DNA of 8,705 nucleotides from an uncultured Cloacibacillus sp. (GTDB lineage Bacteria; Synergistota; Synergistia; Synergistales; Synergistaceae): contig UQVV01000067.1 in assembly GCA_900544635.1 (NCBI GenBank), positions 1 to 8,705 on the forward strand, read 5' to 3'. The notes below the pieces were generated by a model that saw nothing but the letters and a program-made list of their open reading frames with translations, did no database searches and was not told the DNA's origin. This document shows, one piece after another, positions 4,762 through 8,705 of the stretch (position 1 is its first letter; every line of letters begins with the position of its first letter). Position numbers and translations under genes: made by a program.

Positions 4762-7700
4762 TACACCAGCGCAAAATCCTGAAAGCGATAGCATACGCGA
4801 TACTGCTGTGCTTCACCTCGCTCACCGGCGCGCAGCCGCTGTACGCGATACCGGCGAACACGCAGCTGCCGACCGGGCCTAACGGAACAGTCGGCAAGCC
4901 GGAAATTATGGCTGGAGTGGTGCAAGACAATATTTCAGGCAACACTCTTACCCTTACACAGAACGGTACCACATCCGTTCTCAAATGGGGCAACTTCTCC
5001 ATAGGCGCAGACGCGGCCGTGAATTTCAAAGGGCCCAACGGCTTCAACTCCCTCAACTACGTCACGGGCGCGAACGCTCCGATATCCGAAATCTACGGAC
5101 AGCTCACGGCGCTCGGCGGCAACATCTTCATAGCCAACCCCGCGGGCGTCCAGATAGGAAACTCCGCGCAGATCAACGTCGGAAGCCTCTACGTGACGAA
5201 CAGAGAACTTGAACAGAGCCATCTGGATGCCATTGCTGGGAAGAACACAGCTGCGGCCATCGGCGACTATCTGCGCACGAACGGCACAATCGCCAACCCT
5301 GCCGCGGAGCTCATGAGCCTCGGCAGCATAACGAGCGCGACCAGCGTCACCTTCGACGGAAGCAGAATAGTCCTCGACACCGACAGGCTCTTCTCCGGAG
5401 AGAGCGGCGTCGGCACAGGCGAAATGGCGAAGGACAATATAAAAATATTCACGAACGACGAAAACGAAGTCGTCCTCGGCTACACGTCATATACGACGAC
5501 CGACCCGACAGATCCGAACGCCGGACAGTTCGGAGATCGTGAATATTTCGATATCACCGTCAAGGGGCAGTTGATAGAAGATTTCAGCGGCTACATGTGG
5601 GTCGAAGACCTCTTCCAGCTCCAGGCGATGGACACAAAACTCGACGGCTGGTTCGCCCTCCGCAACGCGATAGACGCGAACTACACGGCGAGCAACGGCG
5701 GATTCAATCCGATAGGTACCGGCACTGGTGACGATGCATTCACCGGACGCTTCGACGGTCTCGGCTATAACATATTCGGCCTGAACATCAACAAAGCTGA
5801 CGCAACCAACGTCGGCCTCTTCGGCTACGCGGGCAACGGCGCGTACATCAGAAACTTCACCATCAACGGCGGCACGATAACGGGTGGGACGAACGTCGGC
5901 GCTGCGGTCGGCGCGTTCGGCCCCGGAGCGTTCATCAGCAACATAACGAACACCGCGGACGTGACCGGAACGAAAAACGTCGGCGGCATCGTCGGCAGCG
6001 GAACAGGCGAGCCGCAAGATACCGAGCTGAGCGACCTCGTCAACATCGGCTCCGTCCACGGCACCGACGACAACGTCGGCGGCATCATCGGCAGCATGGA
6101 GAACGTAACAATCGCGGGCGAGACCTACAACCTCGGCGCTGTAACCGGAGATAAGGGCAACGTCGGCGGCATCGCGGGACTGGCGATTAGCTCCACAATA
6201 GGCGACAACGACGATTTCCGCATATACAACCAGCTCAACGTCACCGGCGGCTGGAACGTAGGCGGCATCGTCGGCGGCGTCACTGAATACGATACTAAAG
6301 GTGGTTCGACAAAAAATACAGTCACTATAGACAACGTATACTCCACAGGCAACATATACGCGGCGAGATGGGATAAAGACGAGAACAATGGTAAAGGCGC
6401 TTACGTTCAGGACGACAGAGACAGAGTCGGCGCGATATGGGCGCAGGGATATACCAATGATGGCGAAGAGAGCGTCACTGTCAAAGACTCGTTCTTCATC
6501 AAGCCTATAGGCTCGCAGGGCGAACGGGAGTCCATGTTCAGCAGTATAAGCAAAGAGCACGTAGGGGTTGAGGGTGATGGGTACCAAACAATAGATTGGG
6601 GCCTGAAAGATGATAAACAGACTTTTGTGAATGGCGGCTTTACATTCATAGACGACCTCAGCAAAGAGCACGCCGCGGCAATCAACAACAACTACGCATA
6701 CGGCTGGCGAATCGAAGAGGGCACGCTGCCGATACTCTACGCCTTCACACCGAACACGGCGAAGAACGAGGATAAGTGGATAGGCCAGCTTACTGGTGGC
6801 GCAACCGTTCAGTACGGCACGGCGGCCAATCCGCTGCTCACGATAATACAGGGCGGCGGCAAGGACGTATCGCTCGACTGGGGCTCCCTCGGCCTCTCCG
6901 GCGCGGGCAGCCTCGCGCTTTACGGCGGCGGCAACCTTACGCTGACGGACTTCGGCAGCGAGCTCGGACGCTACTACAACGGCATCATCTTCAGCGCAGG
7001 CGACCTGTACATCGACGCGACCGGAGACGCTGCGCGCCACAACCTCGGCAGCGGCTCGCAGCTTTACGGACAGAACGTCACCTTCAACGCCGGGACGAAC
7101 GACACGACGCTCTACGGCTCGATAACGTCGACGAACGGCAAAATCACGATTGAAGGCGGGGACGTGAGCGTCATCGGCTCGCTTGAATCGAAGGCAGAAG
7201 GCGAGCCGACAAGGGTGTCGGGAATAGCTGCAAACGCAGCCCAGGCAGACGATCCCGACGGAGTAAAAATCGACCCCAATGCCCTTGCGGATCCGGGGAA
7301 GAGCGTCGCCACGGTCGGGGACGCCTATTCGCACCTGACGGACGCGGCCGGCAACGGAGACCACGACATAACGATAGACGCCAAGGGTTCCGCGGAAGTC
7401 CTCTACGGCAACATGGGCGAGGGCAAGATAACGACGGACGGGAACTTCACCGTAAGCGGCAAGGACAGCGTCTACGTCGACAGCGACCTGCACATCGGCG
7501 GCGACCTGAACCTCAACAGCGACGGCGAGATAGTCCTCGACCTGTCGAACATGGGCGACATAAGCAAGGAAAATCTGCATATTAACTTCCTAGACCACTT
7601 CAATAAGAACACGTCGGGCGGCGGAGCAATCAATGTCGGCGGATACAAAGAAGGAAGCAGCTTCTCCGGCGACTTCATGATTGGGCTTGATATGTGGGAA

Positions 7701-8705
7701 GACGCGACGACCCCCGGCGAAGAAGGGGCGTTCAACCTCGACAAGTATGACGTAACGCAGGACGACATCGACAATGCGAGCGGATTGAATGGCAAAAAGC
7801 CGCACAAACTTGTCGAAGATATCAACGCGCTGAACATCGACGGCGTGAGCGGAACAGCACAGGAGCACACCTTCATCTGGGTGGAAAACGCGGAGCAGCT
7901 TGCGGGCATACAGCAGTATAAGAACGAACATAAAGACAGCGGTATCCTCGGCTACAACTTCGCGCTCAAGGACAACATCGACGCATCGTCGATAGAAAAC
8001 TACGAGGGCATAGCGTCCGGTACTGAAAGCAACGGACGCGCTCAGGCGTTCACCGGCACGTTCGACGGACGCGGCTTCGCGATAATCGGCCTCGACGTGA
8101 ACGACAACGGCACGACAGACGGAAAATACGTAAAAGATGCCGGAATCTTCGGCAACATCGGCGTCGTTCGTGACGAAGAAGGTGAGGTTGTACAGACCGG
8201 CACAGTCAAAGACCTCGGTGTTTATTCCTCGAAGTTCACCGGCGGCGACACAGCTGGCGCGATAGCGGGCCGCAACGAAGGCACGATAACCGGAATCACG
8301 ACGCTCGGCAACAGAGTCGAAGTCACCGGCAAAGGCGCGACGACTGAGATAAACAGAGGCACGGGCGCGGGAAACGAAGCCGACAAACCAATAACAGTCG
8401 GAGCGGCTGGAGGCATAGCCGGAATCAACGCCGGTACGATAACAAACTCCCATGTATCAGACACTGTCATAGCTGGCGAGCCGGGGAATACCACGGGCAC
8501 AGAACTGATGACCGTGGCAGGCGGAGTCGTCGGCATCAACCAAGGCAACGGTGCGTCAATTGGAGACTTCGCGACATATTGGCTCAAGGGAGCCCCTGAT
8601 GTCACCAGCACGAGCGCCGTACTGACCAACGTTCTGGAGAACAAGAATAGTAACTTGCACGGACTTGGAGGCATCGCAGGCATCAACGAAAACGGTATAA
8701 CGAAC
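4758..8705 (+). CDS. Large TpsA exoprotein: TPS (haemagglutination activity) domain with GLUG repeats, partial
   Basis: TpsA proteins are surface or secreted beta-helical fibres, often adhesins, exported by a partner TpsB. The frame is open for 1316 codons and leaves the window. The ATG follows AGAGGAG at 10 nt. Residues 1-30 are a signal peptide (basic MIHQRKILK, hydrophobic core, cleavage likely after LYA). The TPS domain lies at roughly 35-245, with FNSLNYVTGANAP (96-108), NPAGVQIGNSAQINVGSLYV (127-146) and a GYTSYT segment near 241; NPAG replaces the usual NPNG. Residues 281-663 and 1041 onward are GLUG-type modules. Residues 664-1040 form a glycine and aspartate-rich beta-helix-like stretch. 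Cysteine is almost absent, as usual for such fibres. Its partner is the interrupted tpsB upstream. Ligand and role (adhesion, aggregation) are unknown. Partial at the 3' end. Confidence 0.92.
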   Translation, partial: MIHQRKILKAIAYAILLCFTSLTGAQPLYAIPANTQLPTGPNGTVGKPEIMAGVVQDNISGNTLTLTQNGTTSVLKWGNFSIGADAAVNFKGPNGFNSLNYVTGANAPISEIYGQLTALGGNIFIANPAGVQIGNSAQINVGSLYVTNRELEQSHLDAIAGKNTAAAIGDYLRTNGTIANPAAELMSLGSITSATSVTFDGSRIVLDTDRLFSGESGVGTGEMAKDNIKIFTNDENEVVLGYTSYTTTDPTDPNAGQFGDREYFDITVKGQLIEDFSGYMWVEDLFQLQAMDTKLDGWFALRNAIDANYTASNGGFNPIGTGTGDDAFTGRFDGLGYNIFGLNINKADATNVGLFGYAGNGAYIRNFTINGGTITGGTNVGAAVGAFGPGAFISNITNTADVTGTKNVGGIVGSGTGEPQDTELSDLVNIGSVHGTDDNVGGIIGSMENVTIAGETYNLGAVTGDKGNVGGIAGLAISSTIGDNDDFRIYNQLNVTGGWNVGGIVGGVTEYDTKGGSTKNTVTIDNVYSTGNIYAARWDKDENNGKGAYVQDDRDRVGAIWAQGYTNDGEESVTVKDSFFIKPIGSQGERESMFSSISKEHVGVEGDGYQTIDWGLKDDKQTFVNGGFTFIDDLSKEHAAAINNNYAYGWRIEEGTLPILYAFTPNTAKNEDKWIGQLTGGATVQYGTAANPLLTIIQGGGKDVSLDWGSLGLSGAGSLALYGGGNLTLTDFGSELGRYYNGIIFSAGDLYIDATGDAARHNLGSGSQLYGQNVTFNAGTNDTTLYGSITSTNGKITIEGGDVSVIGSLESKAEGEPTRVSGIAANAAQADDPDGVKIDPNALADPGKSVATVGDAYSHLTDAAGNGDHDITIDAKGSAEVLYGNMGEGKITTDGNFTVSGKDSVYVDSDLHIGGDLNLNSDGEIVLDLSNMGDISKENLHINFLDHFNKNTSGGGAINVGGYKEGSSFSGDFMIGLDMWEDATTPGEEGAFNLDKYDVTQDDIDNASGLNGKKPHKLVEDINALNIDGVSGTAQEHTFIWVENAEQLAGIQQYKNEHKDSGILGYNFALKDNIDASSIENYEGIASGTESNGRAQAFTGTFDGRGFAIIGLDVNDNGTTDGKYVKDAGIFGNIGVVRDEEGEVVQTGTVKDLGVYSSKFTGGDTAGAIAGRNEGTITGITTLGNRVEVTGKGATTEINRGTGAGNEADKPITVGAAGGIAGINAGTITNSHVSDTVIAGEPGNTTGTELMTVAGGVVGINQGNGASIGDFATYWLKGAPDVTSTSAVLTNVLENKNSNLHGLGGIAGINENGITN
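5598..6746 (+). repeat. GLUG-type module 1 inside TpsA
   Basis: Codons 281-663. The module opens with WVEDLFQLQAM, continues with AFTGRFDGLGYNIFGLNI (327-344) and NVGLFGYAG (351-359), then shows GLUG-like motifs NVGGIVGS (407-414), NVGGIIGS (439-446), NVGGIAGL (468-475) and NVGGIVGG (500-507), spaced 32, 29 and 32 residues. It closes with YGWRIEEGTLPILYAF (648-663). The repeats are expected to stack as a right-handed beta-helix on the cell surface. Confidence 0.8.
7878..8705 (+). repeat. GLUG-type module 2 inside TpsA, partial
   Basis: Codon 1041 to the window end. It opens with WVENAEQLAGI and has AFTGTFDGRGFAIIGLDV at 1097-1114, parallel to module 1 about 760 residues earlier. GLUG-like turns follow: TAGAIAGRNEGTITG (1165-1179), AAGGIAGINAGTITN (1216-1230), VAGGVVGINQGNG (1253-1265) and LGGIAGINENGITN (1303-1316). 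Here the turn reads GINxG instead of NVGG, so the two modules are diverged copies. Confidence 0.75.

Noticed and set aside
5487..7580. 697-codon open frame on the minus strand
   Set aside because: It is antisense to tpsA, has no ribosome binding site or recognisable domain, and its Val/Ala/Arg/Asp-rich composition is what GC-rich codons give when read on the opposite strand.

Overview
The window is GC-rich DNA with strong AGGAGG-type ribosome binding sites and frequent ATA isoleucine and AGA arginine codons despite the high GC. An iron-dependent alcohol dehydrogenase suggests fermentative, anaerobic metabolism. A two-partner secretion (TPS) locus requires an outer membrane, so the cell is a diderm. 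The combination would suit a Synergistota-like anaerobe, but that placement is an inference and nothing here proves it.

Layout. (1) Positions 1-1170, minus strand: an iron-containing alcohol dehydrogenase that loses only its last few residues to the window edge. (2) Positions 1171-1399: a divergent intergenic region with a 7+7 bp inverted repeat and a good sigma70-type promoter facing right. (3) Positions 1400-2149: a complete 2,3-bisphosphoglycerate-dependent phosphoglycerate mutase (gpmA), followed by a strong intrinsic terminator. (4) Positions 2210-2831: a long gap with no convincing gene. Its last 190 bases look like a promoter and structured leader for the next gene. (5) Positions 2832-4493: a TpsB-type outer-membrane transporter (ShlB/FhaC/HecB family), intact except for one in-frame TAA at 3555-3557 that falls exactly between the POTRA region and the beta-barrel. 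(6) Positions 4494-4757: a structured tpsB-tpsA spacer with two 50-nt direct repeats. Each forms an 8-bp stem, and the two stems differ by compensatory base-pair changes. A third GC-rich hairpin follows. (7) Positions 4758 to the window end: a large TpsA exoprotein, at least 1316 codons, with a signal peptide, a TPS (haemagglutination activity) domain, and two GLUG-type repeat modules separated by a beta-helix-like stretch.

How the genes work together. The tpsB-tpsA pair is a two-partner secretion system. TpsA would cross the inner membrane by Sec, its N-terminal TPS domain would be recognised by the periplasmic POTRA domains of TpsB, and the fibre would be threaded through the TpsB barrel to the surface. 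The stop codon in tpsB therefore decides whether this locus works. If real and not read through, it separates the recognition module from the pore and should abolish secretion of the large adhesin. The two metabolic genes on the left look unrelated to the secretion locus and are insulated from it by the gpmA terminator.
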